Positions 25,701 to 35,971 are shown, counted from the stretch's first letter. The stretch is 64,000 nt of DNA from Saccharopolyspora endophytica (GCF_018070075.1 NZ_JAGPXE010000018.1:85656-149655), one strand, 5' to 3'. Translations and numbers: made by a program. The notes: generated by a model not told the origin, from the sequence alone.

Positions 25701-26023
25701 TGCCTCGACACCCCCTTCTTCGTGGAAGACACCTGCTCGTCGCGACTGACCCGGCGCACCGTGACCGCGTGGAGCGACACCGTTCACCACTACCGTGGAC
25801 AGAGCTCGAGGTCTTCCGTTCAATGCCAATCGTGTTGTTCTTCCGAGCGATCCGGCTTAATGCCAAGCATCCTGGGTATGCGAGGTGGCATTAAGGGCAC
25901 AAAGTCACACACCTGAGATGTGGGCCAGTGCCCGCCCCGAATCGGGATTGAGACCGAGAACTGCGGTGTAGACTCGGGATTGTCTGCACCCACGCGAGGT
26001 GAGGGCCGGGAAGGTGGTGTGCC
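25701..26023. promoter_or_regulatory. Divergent sigma / anti-sigma control region with a large inverted repeat
   Basis: The 323 bases contain a perfect 10-base inverted repeat, CTTAATGCCA (25856-25865) and TGGCATTAAG (25886-25895). A smaller GCAT/ATGC pair (25867-25870, 25878-25881) lies inside it. A third copy of AATGCCA is at 25822-25828. Nearer the anti-sigma gene, TCGGGATTG occurs twice as a direct repeat (25942-25950 and 25974-25982). I find no clear GGAAT-N18-GTT promoter. These are good candidates for operator or ECF promoter elements. Confidence 0.5.
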
Positions 26024-26332
26024 GTGCCTGCATGGTTCGAACCCCTGCGGCGAGACCACCGGTCACAGCAGTGGGCGCAGCGCGCCAAGGACGAGCGCAC
26101 CAGGCAATGCGTGGAGGCGCTTTCCCTGCTGCAGCGGTACATCGACCGGGACCTGGACGCATCGGAGCTCGAGGAGTTCGAGCGCCACTTGGAATCCTGC
26201 CGGCGGTGCGAGGCGGAAACGAAGCTGTACCTCGACATCAAGCGCAGCCTCGCGGATCGCAGGGGCTTTCTCGACAACGCGGCATCGTTCAGGTTGCGAC
26301 AATTCGCGATGGACTTGCGCGACCGGGATTGA
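26024..26332 (+). CDS. Soluble zinc-binding anti-sigma factor (RsrA-like ZAS protein)
   Basis: 102 residues from GTG 26024, with GGGAAGG upstream. The ZAS motif is HLESCRRC: H55, C59, C62, plus C29 26 residues before the His. The spacing C-26-H-4-C-3-C is the same as I recall for the redox-sensing anti-sigma factor RsrA (C11, H37, C41, C44). There is no transmembrane helix, so it should be cytoplasmic. It probably binds and inhibits the divergent ECF sigma factor and may release it on thiol oxidation. Partner assignment is inferred from position. Confidence 0.8.
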   Translation: MPAWFEPLRRDHRSQQWAQRAKDERTRQCVEALSLLQRYIDRDLDASELEEFERHLESCRRCEAETKLYLDIKRSLADRRGFLDNAASFRLRQFAMDLRDRD

Positions 26333-26344
26333 AATTCACCGACA

Positions 26345-27283
26345 TCACGGCATTCTTGCGAACCACACGAGTGACAACGCGGCGGCCGCGACCATTGAGA
26401 TGAGCGCGGAGAGGAAGAACCAGCTGCTGATGTCGACCGGAACGATCGGCGGCGTGACCGACTCACCGATGTTGCTGTAGATGGCCTGCAGCTGCGCTTC
26501 GTTGGCGGCGGTGAACGTCAGACCGCCGGTGTCCCGGGCGAAGCGCTCCAATTCCCGGGTGTCGAGCGGAACGTCCACGGGGCCCCTGGAGAGCTGGACC
26601 TTCCCGGTCGGCGTTCCCAGGGCGATCGTCGAGACCGGGACCTTGGCGGCGCGTGCCGCGTCGATCGCCGCCTCCGGCGGTGGGCCCGTGTTGCTCGCAC
26701 CATCGGAGAGCAGCACGATTCCCGCTGAACTACCGCCCGTGGTGCGCAGGGTGTTCAGCGCCGTCAGCACCGCCTGGCTCAGGGACGTGTTCGACTGGAA
26801 CTGCAGCCTGCCGAGAGCGTCGGTGACCGCCTGGTGGTCCTGCGTGGGCGGGACGTCGACGTTGGCCGAGGCCGCGAAGCTGACCAGCCCCACCCGGGTG
26901 TCGTCCGGAACCGAGTCCAGGAAGTCCCGGACCGCGGACTTCATCACCTCGGATCGGTTCGGCGGTACGTCGTTGGCCAGCATCGACGGGGAGATGTCCA
27001 CGGCCAGCATGACCACGCTGTCCCGCGACGGGTCGGGCATCCGAACGGTCGGCCCGGACAGGCCGAGCACCATGATCAGGGTGGCGAGCAGCAGCAACGC
27101 GGGCGGTACGTGGCGGCGCCACGCCGGTCGCTTGGGCATCACCGAGGCCAGCAGGTCGAGGTTGGTCAGCGTGACCGTGTAGCGAAGACGCCGTCGCTGG
27201 ACGAGAAAATAACCCACCGCCAGGGCAGCGACGAGCACGAGAAGCCACAACCATGCCGGTGTCGCGAAGCTCAGACCACCCAT
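26345..27283 (-). CDS. VWA-domain membrane protein (BatA-like)
   Basis: 312 residues from ATG 27283. It has two N-terminal helices (about 8-27 and 60-76), a von Willebrand A domain with the MIDAS motif D96-I-S98-P-S100 (AVDISPS) and a C-terminal helix at about 285-308. Bat proteins work with MoxR ATPases in metal-dependent assembly or envelope processes. The start overlaps the end of the DUF58 gene by 13 bases. It is the last gene of the leftward Crp-MoxR-DUF58-VWA series and is convergent with the anti-sigma gene. Confidence 0.9.
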   Translation of the reverse strand: MGGLSFATPAWLWLLVLVAALAVGYFLVQRRRLRYTVTLTNLDLLASVMPKRPAWRRHVPPALLLLATLIMVLGLSGPTVRMPDPSRDSVVMLAVDISPSMLANDVPPNRSEVMKSAVRDFLDSVPDDTRVGLVSFAASANVDVPPTQDHQAVTDALGRLQFQSNTSLSQAVLTALNTLRTTGGSSAGIVLLSDGASNTGPPPEAAIDAARAAKVPVSTIALGTPTGKVQLSRGPVDVPLDTRELERFARDTGGLTFTAANEAQLQAIYSNIGESVTPPIVPVDISSWFFLSALISMVAAAALSLVWFARMP

Positions 27284-28212
27284 GATGACCGCCGATAGCC
27301 GTATTGTCGGTGCCGCCGGAGCTGGAAGAAGCGCACCAGCTGGCCGATCCAGTCCTGATCGGTGCGCAGCTGCAGGTGCTCGGCTCCGGCGTTGCGGATG
27401 ATGTAGGCGATCCGTTCCCTCTGCTGCCGGGCCGCCTCCTCGTAGCGCTCGCGCAGCTGAGCGTCGAGCGTGTCGACGGTCAGCCTCGATCCGGTCTCCG
27501 GGTCCTCGACCGCCAGCGATCCGACCGCGGGAAGCCGCATTTCGAGCGGGTCGACGAGCTCCACGGCGACCACGGTGTGGCGTTGGGACAGCCGGTGCAG
27601 CTCGTTGGCCCAGCCCGGCTCGACCAGGAAGTCGGAGATGACCGCGATGAACCCGCGGCGACGTGCGACGGTCCCGACCTGCGTCAGGGCGGGCCGGAGG
27701 TCGGTGCGGCCGACGGGTCGTTCGGGACGGGCGCTGCGGGTGTTGAGCTGCGCGATGCGGTGCAGCGTCGCCTGCAGGTGGATCTTCCCCGAGCGGAGCG
27801 GCCTGACCTCGGAGTCGCCGTCGAAGAGCAGCACCGCGCCGATGCGGTTCGCCAGCCACGTGGCGGCGAACCCGAACGCGGCGGCGCCGAACAGCGCGAG
27901 TTCCCGCTTCTCGCCACCTCGGGTGCCGAAGGACTGGCTCGCGGACAGGTCCACGACCAGCCACACGTCGAGCTCGTGATCCCGGATCGGGTCGCGGACG
28001 TGGGTGTGCGTCGTGCGGGCCGAGAGGTTCCAGTCGATCATGCGCACGTCGTCGCCGGGCACGTAGAGCCGCCCCTCACCGGCCTCGTCGCCCGGCCCAG
28101 GGAAGAATCCCTGGTAATCGCCGTGCACGGCTCCGGCCAGCCGCTGCGAGATGAGCAGTTCCAGCTGAGCCAGCACCCGTCGGGTCGCCGGCTGCTCGTG
28201 GTGGGCCCGCAT
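27271..28212 (-). CDS. DUF58 domain protein (MoxR partner)
   Basis: 313 residues from ATG 28212, whose A is shared with the MoxR stop (TGATG); GTG 28227 is an alternative. DUF58 signatures are YVPGDDVRMIDWNLSARTTHTHVRDP and the VWA-like VWLVVDLSASQSFGT. Family members are encoded next to MoxR and are thought to be its substrates or adaptors. No transmembrane helix is present. The overlap with both neighbours indicates translational coupling. Confidence 0.92.
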   Translation of the reverse strand: MRAHHEQPATRRVLAQLELLISQRLAGAVHGDYQGFFPGPGDEAGEGRLYVPGDDVRMIDWNLSARTTHTHVRDPIRDHELDVWLVVDLSASQSFGTRGGEKRELALFGAAAFGFAATWLANRIGAVLLFDGDSEVRPLRSGKIHLQATLHRIAQLNTRSARPERPVGRTDLRPALTQVGTVARRRGFIAVISDFLVEPGWANELHRLSQRHTVVAVELVDPLEMRLPAVGSLAVEDPETGSRLTVDTLDAQLRERYEEAARQQRERIAYIIRNAGAEHLQLRTDQDWIGQLVRFFQLRRHRQYGYRRSSWVV

Positions 28213-29252
28213 CAGGACCGACCCCACAGGGAAGACCTGGTCTTGGCCGGCCGCGGCTGGTGCACGCGGTCCAGGAGCTTGTGGATGATGTCGTCAGCGG
28301 TGACCCCGTCGGCCAGCGCCTCGTAGGTCAGGACCAGCCGGTGCCGCAGCACCGCGGGCGCGAGGTGGTGGACGTCTTCAGGAACCGCGTAGCCACGGCC
28401 GTGGATGAGGGCGAACGCCCGCGCCGCGGCGATCAGGCCGAGACTGGCTCGCGGACTCGCGCCGACCGAGAGGTAGGGCGCGATGTCGCCGAACCCGAGC
28501 TCGCTGGGCGTGCGGGTGGACATCACCAGCGCCACCGCGTACTCCATCACCAGCGGATCGACGTAGACCTGGGTGGCGGCGTCCTGCAGCGCGGTGAGCC
28601 GCTCGGCGTCGAGGACCTGCTTCGGGACCGGTGTCCCGGTGCTCATCCGCCGCACGATCTCCAGCTCGTCGCCGGCCTGCGGGTAGTTGATGAGGATCTT
28701 GACGAGGAAGCGGTCCCGCTGCGCTTCGGGGAGCGGGTAGACGCCCTCGGTCTCGATCGGGTTCTGCGTGGCCATCACCAGGAACGGGCGCGGCATCGCC
28801 CACGTCTGCCCGCCGATGCTGACCTGCCGCTCGGCCATGACCTCCAGCATCGCCGACTGCACCTTCGCCGGTGCGCGGTTGATCTCGTCGGCGAGCACGA
28901 AGTTGGTGAACACCGGTCCCAGCTCGATGTCGAACTCCTCGCGCGAGGCCCGGTAGATCCGCGTCCCGACGATGTCCGACGGTACGAGGTCGGGGGTGAA
29001 CTGGATGCGGGTGAAGTCCACGTCGACGGCCTGGGCGAGCGTCTTGATCGTCAGCGTCTTGGCGACTCCGGGCAGCCCTTCGAGCAAGCAGTGGCCACCG
29101 GCGAGCAGGCACACGACGATCTCCTCGGTTTCGGGCTCGTGGCCCACGATGACCTTCTTCAGCTCCCAGAGCAGGCCGCGCATCACCTCTCCTTCGCGGT
29201 GGCGGAGGATTTCGGATTCCTCACCCAGGTTCCACGCCGTGTTCTCGTTCAT
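28212..29252 (-). CDS. MoxR-family AAA+ ATPase
   Basis: 346 residues from ATG 29252 (GGGAG ahead). Walker A is GLPGVAKT, Walker B LADEINRAPAKVQSAMLEVMAE, sensor 1 region VMATQNPIETEGVYPLPEAQRDRF, then the ATPase lid domain. MoxR proteins are chaperone-like ATPases that insert cofactors or mature protein complexes together with VWA proteins. It is the core of the four-gene leftward unit, following the Crp/Fnr gene by 27 bases. Confidence 0.95.
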   Translation of the reverse strand: MNENTAWNLGEESEILRHREGEVMRGLLWELKKVIVGHEPETEEIVVCLLAGGHCLLEGLPGVAKTLTIKTLAQAVDVDFTRIQFTPDLVPSDIVGTRIYRASREEFDIELGPVFTNFVLADEINRAPAKVQSAMLEVMAERQVSIGGQTWAMPRPFLVMATQNPIETEGVYPLPEAQRDRFLVKILINYPQAGDELEIVRRMSTGTPVPKQVLDAERLTALQDAATQVYVDPLVMEYAVALVMSTRTPSELGFGDIAPYLSVGASPRASLGLIAAARAFALIHGRGYAVPEDVHHLAPAVLRHRLVLTYEALADGVTADDIIHKLLDRVHQPRPAKTRSSLWGRS

Positions 29253-29279
29253 TGGTCGAACTCCCGCCTGGTAGAGATC

Positions 29280-30038
29280 TCAGGTGTGGCTACCCGCCGA
29301 ATATCCGAGCGCGGCACGGGCGAGCGCGGTGCGGTCGCGCAATCGCATGTGCGCGTAACCGCTTTCGACGATCTCGTGGTGGACGAGTTGGCTCACCACG
29401 CGGCTGATGCTGGTGCGCTGCACGCCGAGCAGTTCGGCGATCATCTGGTGGGTCAGGTGCGTGACGTCGGAATCGGCGAACTCGTGCAGCAGCAGGGACG
29501 AGACCTGCGCCCGCAGATCGCCGGCCAGCATGTCGAGCAGTCGGCGTTCGTAACCGGCCATCCGGCACGCCATCGCATCGCTCCACCGCAAGGCGAACGC
29601 CGGGTAGCGCTGGATCAGCCAGCGGAACTCGTCGCCGGGAAGGCGGATGATGTCGGTGTCGAGCAAGGCGGTCGCTTCCTTCTCCGCCCGGATCTCGGTC
29701 ATCACCTCGACGTCGCCCACTATCCCGCTCTCCCGCAGGAGCATCAGCGTCGCCGAGCCGGGGCTGCGCAGTGCCACGAGGCCCCGTTCGATGATGGAGA
29801 TCGCCCCCACTTTCGCTCCCACGCTGAAGATGCGGTCTCCGGGGGAGAGCTTGTGGTGCCGCAGCTTGGGTGCGAGCACGCGAAGCGCGGCGCGCAACTG
29901 CTGGTCGATGAACGAGGACGTCCCGGAGAGGGGGTCCCGGTGCGGCGCGGTGTAGGCGGCCGACGGCCCCGTCGCCGGGTCGTGGGATCTCGCTGACGGG
30001 GCCGGTTCGCCGGTGGCGCGCGACGGTGTCTCCGACAT
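29280..30038 (-). CDS. Crp/Fnr-family transcriptional regulator
   Basis: 252 residues from ATG 30038 (GGAGG 7 bases ahead). A disordered N-terminus (1-40) is followed by a cyclic-nucleotide-binding-like beta barrel at about 45-150 (LSPGDRIFSVGAKVGAISIIERGLVAL) and a winged HTH at about 175-235 (THLTHQMIAELLGVQRTSISRVVSQLV). No Fe-S cysteine cluster and no typical cAMP-contact RxS pair is evident, so its signal is unknown. It heads the MoxR unit and may autoregulate it. Confidence 0.9.
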   Translation of the reverse strand: MSETPSRATGEPAPSARSHDPATGPSAAYTAPHRDPLSGTSSFIDQQLRAALRVLAPKLRHHKLSPGDRIFSVGAKVGAISIIERGLVALRSPGSATLMLLRESGIVGDVEVMTEIRAEKEATALLDTDIIRLPGDEFRWLIQRYPAFALRWSDAMACRMAGYERRLLDMLAGDLRAQVSSLLLHEFADSDVTHLTHQMIAELLGVQRTSISRVVSQLVHHEIVESGYAHMRLRDRTALARAALGYSAGSHT

Positions 30039-30061
30039 CGTTGCGCCTCCTCCGCTGTAGT

Positions 30062-30099
30062 GGTGTGCCTCGCTCCGAGGAGTCGCAGCGAGGCACACC
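30062..30099. terminator. Terminator after the repetitive secreted protein gene
   Basis: GGTGTGCCTCGCT and AGCGAGGCACACC form a 13-base perfect stem with a 12-base loop. It lies between the stop of the secreted protein (30109) and the Crp/Fnr start (30038), so the MoxR unit is probably transcribed separately. Confidence 0.75.
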
Positions 30100-30108
30100 G
30101 AGTGACTA

Positions 30109-31875
30109 TCAGTTGGGACCGTCGTCGTCCCGATCGTTGTGCTGGTTGTTGTTCTGATCGGTCTGGTCGTCGTCCCGGTTGTTGTTCTGGTTGTCGTCCA
30201 GGTCGTTGTCCCGGTCGTTGTTCTGGTCGTTCAGGTTGTTGTCCTGGTCGTTCCGGTCGTTGTCGCGGTTCAGGTCCTGCTCGTCGCTCTGCTGAGTCGC
30301 AGGTGCCCGCTCCTCGAGACCGTCCTGATCGGACCTGTCCGACTGGTCGGGTGCGGGAGCGGTGGTGTCGCCGCCGCCGCCCAAGCCCCGGTTGGCCAGC
30401 AGGTTGCCGTTGCCCTGCTCGTCCTGGACCGCGTTGTTCTTGATCGTGATGGAGTCCGAAGCCTCAGCGGATGCCCGGTTGAAGCTGACCAGGACGCTGC
30501 TCTCATCGACCTCGACGACGTCCCTAGCGTCGATCCTGTCGCCGGCCGAGGTGACCAGCTGGAAGCCGGCCGGGTCGTAGTCCTTGCCGTCGTCGATCGT
30601 CTCGTCGAAGTCCAGGCGGACCTGGCCGGTGTCGGAGTCGACCGAGGCGCCCGTGAGATCCGGACCCGAGGTGAGGCTGCCCGACCTGTCGCCACCGACG
30701 CTCTGGTCACCCACGGCGTTCGGGGTGGCGGAGCCATCGGACGACTGAGCGGCACCCTCGTCCACTGCGGCCAAGCTGATCTGGTCGCCGAAGTCCTGGA
30801 TGTCCGGGTACGCGACGCGAATGGTGTCGGGTGAGGGCTGCACCATGCTGTCGCCCTGGATCGCCTTGCCGTCCGCGGTGTAGACCGTGAACTTCTTGGC
30901 GTCCTCGGCGGTCACCGGCTGATCGAACTTGTAGTCGAACTGGGTCTTGCCGATCAGTCCGCTGGTGGAGGCCAGGTTCGGTCCGGTGGTGTCGTCGCCG
31001 ACAGCGCTCGGTGCGTTCTTCACGCCCCGGGTGTCGGTGACGGCGTCCGCGTTGGCGAACTGCTTGACGCCGTCCTCGACCTGGGAGTCGAACTGGACGG
31101 TGACCGTGTCGTCGTTGGAGGTGACGATGGACTGACCCTCGATCGCCCTGCCGTCACGGGTGTACAGGCCGAAGTTGGAGGCGTCGGCTCCGCCGCCGTC
31201 CTCCTTGAGGTTGCGGTCGAAGACGTACGTCACCTGGTCGAGAGTGTCGTTCTTGTGCGACCTGTCCGTGAGCCGAGGAGCGTCGGTGCCGCTGACGTTG
31301 GCCTCGCCGCCCTGGAGCTCGTTGGTGTTGGGCAGGTTGGTGCGACCGCTCTCGTTCTGCACCGCCTGGGAATCGGTGATGGCGACCGTGTAGGCGTCGA
31401 CATCGGTTCCGGGCGCGTACTCGGTGAGCACCGTGTTGGTGTCGCCTTCCTTGATCTGCGCGCTCTGCGCCTTGACCGAGGCGTTCGTGGCGAAGCCGGA
31501 CAGCTGGAAGGCCGCCGGATCTCCCACGTCGCTGACGGACTCGGCGAAGCGGTACTCCACCTGCTCAGGCGCGTTGTCGTCGAGGTCCTGGCTGACGACC
31601 TCCACCGACTCCACGGTCATGCCGGTGTCGATCCCGCCGTTCATCTGATCGCCACGACCCTCGTCCGTGTCGGGCTGTTGACCGCCAGGAGGTTGCTCCT
31701 CGAGGCCGGGCGGCGGTGCAGGGGGTGCCGGAGCAGGCGGAGCCGGAGGCGGTGGCGGTGGCTGGGCAATCCCGGTACCACCCATCGCGATCAGCACGCC
31801 GCTCGCGCTGGCGGCGGCGATTACTGCTGCCGTGCGGCGCTTCCTCTCCGTGCCTGCTCGTTTGTTGTTGGACAT
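30109..31875 (-). CDS. Secreted repetitive surface protein with Asp/Asn-rich tail
   Basis: 588 residues from ATG 31875 (GGAGGAG 6 bases ahead). Residues 1-37 are a signal peptide with a basic KRKRR-like start and cleavage near GIAQ. Residues 38-66 are Pro-rich, suited to crossing the wall. Four related beta-type repeats follow at about 84-195, 198-300, 300-400 and 403-495, each ending in an N-A-V/NAPSAVGD-like segment. Residues 528-588 are almost only D, N, R and Q. There is no LPxTG or C-terminal helix. The acidic tail could bind Ca2+. I do not recognise a named family; an extracellular matrix or adhesin-like role is only a guess. Confidence 0.8.
   Translation of the reverse strand: MSNNKRAGTERKRRTAAVIAAASASGVLIAMGGTGIAQPPPPPPAPPAPAPPAPPPGLEEQPPGGQQPDTDEGRGDQMNGGIDTGMTVESVEVVSQDLDDNAPEQVEYRFAESVSDVGDPAAFQLSGFATNASVKAQSAQIKEGDTNTVLTEYAPGTDVDAYTVAITDSQAVQNESGRTNLPNTNELQGGEANVSGTDAPRLTDRSHKNDTLDQVTYVFDRNLKEDGGGADASNFGLYTRDGRAIEGQSIVTSNDDTVTVQFDSQVEDGVKQFANADAVTDTRGVKNAPSAVGDDTTGPNLASTSGLIGKTQFDYKFDQPVTAEDAKKFTVYTADGKAIQGDSMVQPSPDTIRVAYPDIQDFGDQISLAAVDEGAAQSSDGSATPNAVGDQSVGGDRSGSLTSGPDLTGASVDSDTGQVRLDFDETIDDGKDYDPAGFQLVTSAGDRIDARDVVEVDESSVLVSFNRASAEASDSITIKNNAVQDEQGNGNLLANRGLGGGGDTTAPAPDQSDRSDQDGLEERAPATQQSDEQDLNRDNDRNDQDNNLNDQNNDRDNDLDDNQNNNRDDDQTDQNNNQHNDRDDDGPN
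30118..30296 (-). repeat. Degenerate tandem DNA repeats encoding the D/N/R/Q tail
   Basis: The stretch is built from short units of the form GTTGTTCTGGTCGTTGTC on the + strand, varying in length and order. It is the coding sequence for the acidic low-complexity tail of the secreted protein. Such repeats commonly change in number between strains. Its strong T/G bias contrasts with the surroundings. Confidence 0.7.
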
Positions 31876-32040
31876 CACGGTCTCCTCCCGCATGTCATGC
31901 GAATCCGTACACGAGGAAACGCCGACCGTGAGGAAAACCTTTCGAATTGTTCGGAATGCGACGAAGTGAGCCCGAAGGCGGTTGCCACCTGGCGAACTTC
32001 TCACCGCCAGTGGGACCGAATAACCGAAGTGGGGCGGGGA

Positions 32041-32061
32041 ACGCGCGAAATCGCCGCGCGT
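32041..32061. terminator. Short hairpin after the flavin monooxygenase gene
   Basis: ACGCGCG-AAATCGC-CGCGCGT forms a 7-base stem 11 bases past the stop of the leftward monooxygenase gene. A weak terminator at most. Confidence 0.4.
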
Positions 32062-32071
32062 CTTCGAGGGT

Positions 32072-33232
32072 TCACGCCCGGGTGAGCTCCTCGGCGTCCT
32101 GCTCGCGGAAGTGCCGGACGAGAGCGGTGACCGCTTCCCGGCCCGCCCGGTTGGCGCCCACGGTGGACTGCGAAGGACCGAAACCCGTGAGGTGGACGCG
32201 TGGTTCGCCGACGACCTGGGTTCCGCGCACCTGGATGCCGCCGAGATCGTTGCGCAACCCGAGCGGGTCGAGGTGCGCGAGAGCGGGCTTGAATCCGGTC
32301 GCCCACAGGATCGTGTCGACCGGCGTGAAGGTCCCGTCGGCTTCGCGGACGCCGGTCGGTTCGATCGCGGTGAACATGGGGCGGCGTCGCAGCGCGCCTC
32401 TCGCCTCGGCGGCCAGGGCGTACGGCGTCCACAGGAGATCGGTGTAGGACACGACGCTCCCGGCGGGTCTGCCGGCCTCCACGTCGGCGGCGACCTTCGC
32501 GACGACCTCGCGCCCGGCCGAGCTGTCGAACTCGCCGTCGCGGAACACCGGCTCGCGGCGGGTGTACCAGAAGGTGGTCGCCACGCGGGAGATCTCCTCC
32601 AGCTGCTGCAGCGCGGAGATGCCGCCGCCGACGACGGCCACCCGCGAGCCGGCGAAGTGCTCGGCGGAGACGTAGTCGCGGGTGTGCAGCTGGGCGCCGG
32701 TGAACGTCTCCTGCCCGGGGTAGTGGGGCAGGACCGGGTTCGACCACGTCCCGGTGGCGTTGATGATCGCGCGGGTGATCCACGACCCGTGATCGGTCTC
32801 CACCACCAGGCTCCTGTCGGGGCCGGGGCGCACGGCGGTGACCGCCACCGGCCGCAGGATCGGCAGCGCGGTCGCCTCCTCGAAGGCGTCGAAGTAGCGC
32901 GGCACCGCCACGCGGCTGGGCTCGTCCGGGTCGACCGGCGGCTGGGTGAGCCCGGGCAGGTCGAAGATCCCGTTCACGGTCGCCATGCGCAGCGACTCCC
33001 AGCGGTGCCGCCACGCCCCGCCCGGCGCCTGACCGGCGTCGAGCACGACGAAGGTCCGCTCGGCCTCGGGGTGGTCCAGCGCGCCGGCGAAGTCCCGGCG
33101 CTGGAGGTGGTAGCCCGCGGACAGGCCGGACTGGCCACCGCCGATGACCACCACCGTCGCCGCGCGGGGCCGGCCCTCCGGCGGCGTGGGGGGATCGGTC
33201 CGCGGGTTCGCGGGATTCGGGGGCACCTGCAT
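32072..33232 (-). CDS. Flavin-containing NAD(P)H monooxygenase/oxidoreductase
   Basis: 386 residues from ATG 33232 (GGAGAG 4 bases ahead). It has two Rossmann motifs: FAD-binding VVVIGGGQSGLSAGYHL at about residues 27-43 and NADPH-binding VAVVGGGISALQQLEEI in the middle. The FMO-type INATGTWSNP and DTILWATGFKP motifs are also present. It resembles the small trimethylamine/indole-type FMO or CzcO-like group. Substrate unknown. It is divergent from the acyl-CoA ligase at 33434. Confidence 0.88.
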   Translation of the reverse strand: MQVPPNPANPRTDPPTPPEGRPRAATVVVIGGGQSGLSAGYHLQRRDFAGALDHPEAERTFVVLDAGQAPGGAWRHRWESLRMATVNGIFDLPGLTQPPVDPDEPSRVAVPRYFDAFEEATALPILRPVAVTAVRPGPDRSLVVETDHGSWITRAIINATGTWSNPVLPHYPGQETFTGAQLHTRDYVSAEHFAGSRVAVVGGGISALQQLEEISRVATTFWYTRREPVFRDGEFDSSAGREVVAKVAADVEAGRPAGSVVSYTDLLWTPYALAAEARGALRRRPMFTAIEPTGVREADGTFTPVDTILWATGFKPALAHLDPLGLRNDLGGIQVRGTQVVGEPRVHLTGFGPSQSTVGANRAGREAVTALVRHFREQDAEELTRA

Positions 33233-33433
33233 GCTGCTCTCCGGACGTCGCACGGCTGCGCATGCCGTTCAACAACAGGCACGACCACGAATTCCGGCCG
33301 GTGGCGCAGGACACCTTCCCGCAGGACCAGCTCGTCCGACCCCGGCGCGCCGAGGCCGCGGATCTGTGCTCGGCGGGGCTCACCTCGTACGCTGGCCGCG
33401 CGAACGGTCCGCGCCTGGAAGGGGAGGTCCGCC

Positions 33434-34975
<1,542 letters not shown>

Positions 34976-34986
34976 GAGGGCGCTGG

Positions 34987-35922
34987 TCAGACCCCGGGGC
35001 GGATCTCGTGGGCCGGGGATCCCGGCACGATCCGGTTGCGGGTGCCGCCGAGCAGCTCCACCTCGGTGGTGACCACGTCGCCCGGCCGCAGCGGCGGGCG
35101 GAAGTCCGGGCCGTACCGGCCCCACAGCTCGGCCAGGCACCCGTTGCGGCACGTGCCCGATCCCAGCAGGTCACCGGGCCGGATCGAGGTCCCGCGCGAG
35201 GCGTAGGCGGCCAGCGCGGGGAAGCTCCAGGCCATGTTGTCCAGCGCGTCGGTGCCGATCTCCTCGTCGTTGACCAGCACCCGCATGGTCAGGTCGTAGG
35301 AGGTGCCCGAGGCGCGGTCGCGCAGTTCGTCGGCGGTCACGAACACGGTGCCCAGCGAGGTGGCGGTGTCCTTGCCTTTGGCGGGGCCGAGCCTCAGCCG
35401 CATCTCGTGGAACTGCACGTCGCGCGCCGAGAAGTCGTTGAACACCACGAAGCCCGCGATGTGCTCGGCGGCCTCCGCCACGGTGAGGTCCCTGCCCGCG
35501 CGGCCGACGACGGCGGCCACCTCCAGCTCGAAGTCGAAGCGCTCGCAGCCGGGCGGCACGGGCACGTCGTCGTGCGGGCCGACGGTGGCGTAGGGGTTGG
35601 AGAAGTAGAACGCGGGGATCTCCCAGAACTCCTCCGGGGCCACGGCGTTCGGATCCAGGTTCCTGGCGATGCCCGCGGTGTGCTCGGGGAAGGTGGAGAA
35701 GTCCCGCACGGTCGGCGGGTCCAGCGGCGCCATGAGGTCGGCCTCGTCGAGATCCGGTCCTCGGGCGGCGGTGCGCAGCGAGGTGTCTGCGGTGTCGGCC
35801 AGCCTGCCGTCGTCGGCCAGCAGCGTCGGCAGGTCGAGTCCTGCGGGCAGGTCGATCAGGACGTCGTCGTCGAGCACGGCGAGTCTGGGGCCTTGATCCG
35901 AGCGGTGCCGGACGATGCGCAT
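34987..35922 (-). CDS. Fumarylacetoacetate hydrolase family protein (first copy)
   Basis: 311 residues from ATG 35922 (GGAGG ahead). FAH-domain signatures include the metal-binding FDFELEVAAVVGRAGRDL block, GFVVFNDFSARDVQFHE and RPGDLLGSGTCRNGCLAE. Members act in late steps of aromatic breakdown as C-C hydrolases, hydratases, decarboxylases or isomerases of 2-oxo-acids. It is divergent from the LysR gene at 36057, whose other flank starts an operon with a second FAH protein. The two FAH proteins differ clearly, so they are not a recent duplication. Confidence 0.9.
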   Translation of the reverse strand: MRIVRHRSDQGPRLAVLDDDVLIDLPAGLDLPTLLADDGRLADTADTSLRTAARGPDLDEADLMAPLDPPTVRDFSTFPEHTAGIARNLDPNAVAPEEFWEIPAFYFSNPYATVGPHDDVPVPPGCERFDFELEVAAVVGRAGRDLTVAEAAEHIAGFVVFNDFSARDVQFHEMRLRLGPAKGKDTATSLGTVFVTADELRDRASGTSYDLTMRVLVNDEEIGTDALDNMAWSFPALAAYASRGTSIRPGDLLGSGTCRNGCLAELWGRYGPDFRPPLRPGDVVTTEVELLGGTRNRIVPGSPAHEIRPGV

Positions 35923-35971
35923 GATGCCTCCTCGAAGAGCCACGGCGATGCTAGGCAGCCGGAGGTGCCCG

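Noticed and set aside
32000..32035. GGCGGT/ACCGCC and TTGCCA/TGGCGAA repeats near the secreted protein promoter
   Set aside because: Arms are short or imperfect and expected by chance at this base composition.
33262..33420. Start MPFNNRHDHEFRPVAQDTF in the gap before the acyl-CoA ligase
   Set aside because: It looks mildly protein-like at first, but it runs out of frame into the ligase gene, has no ribosome site and matches no family I know.
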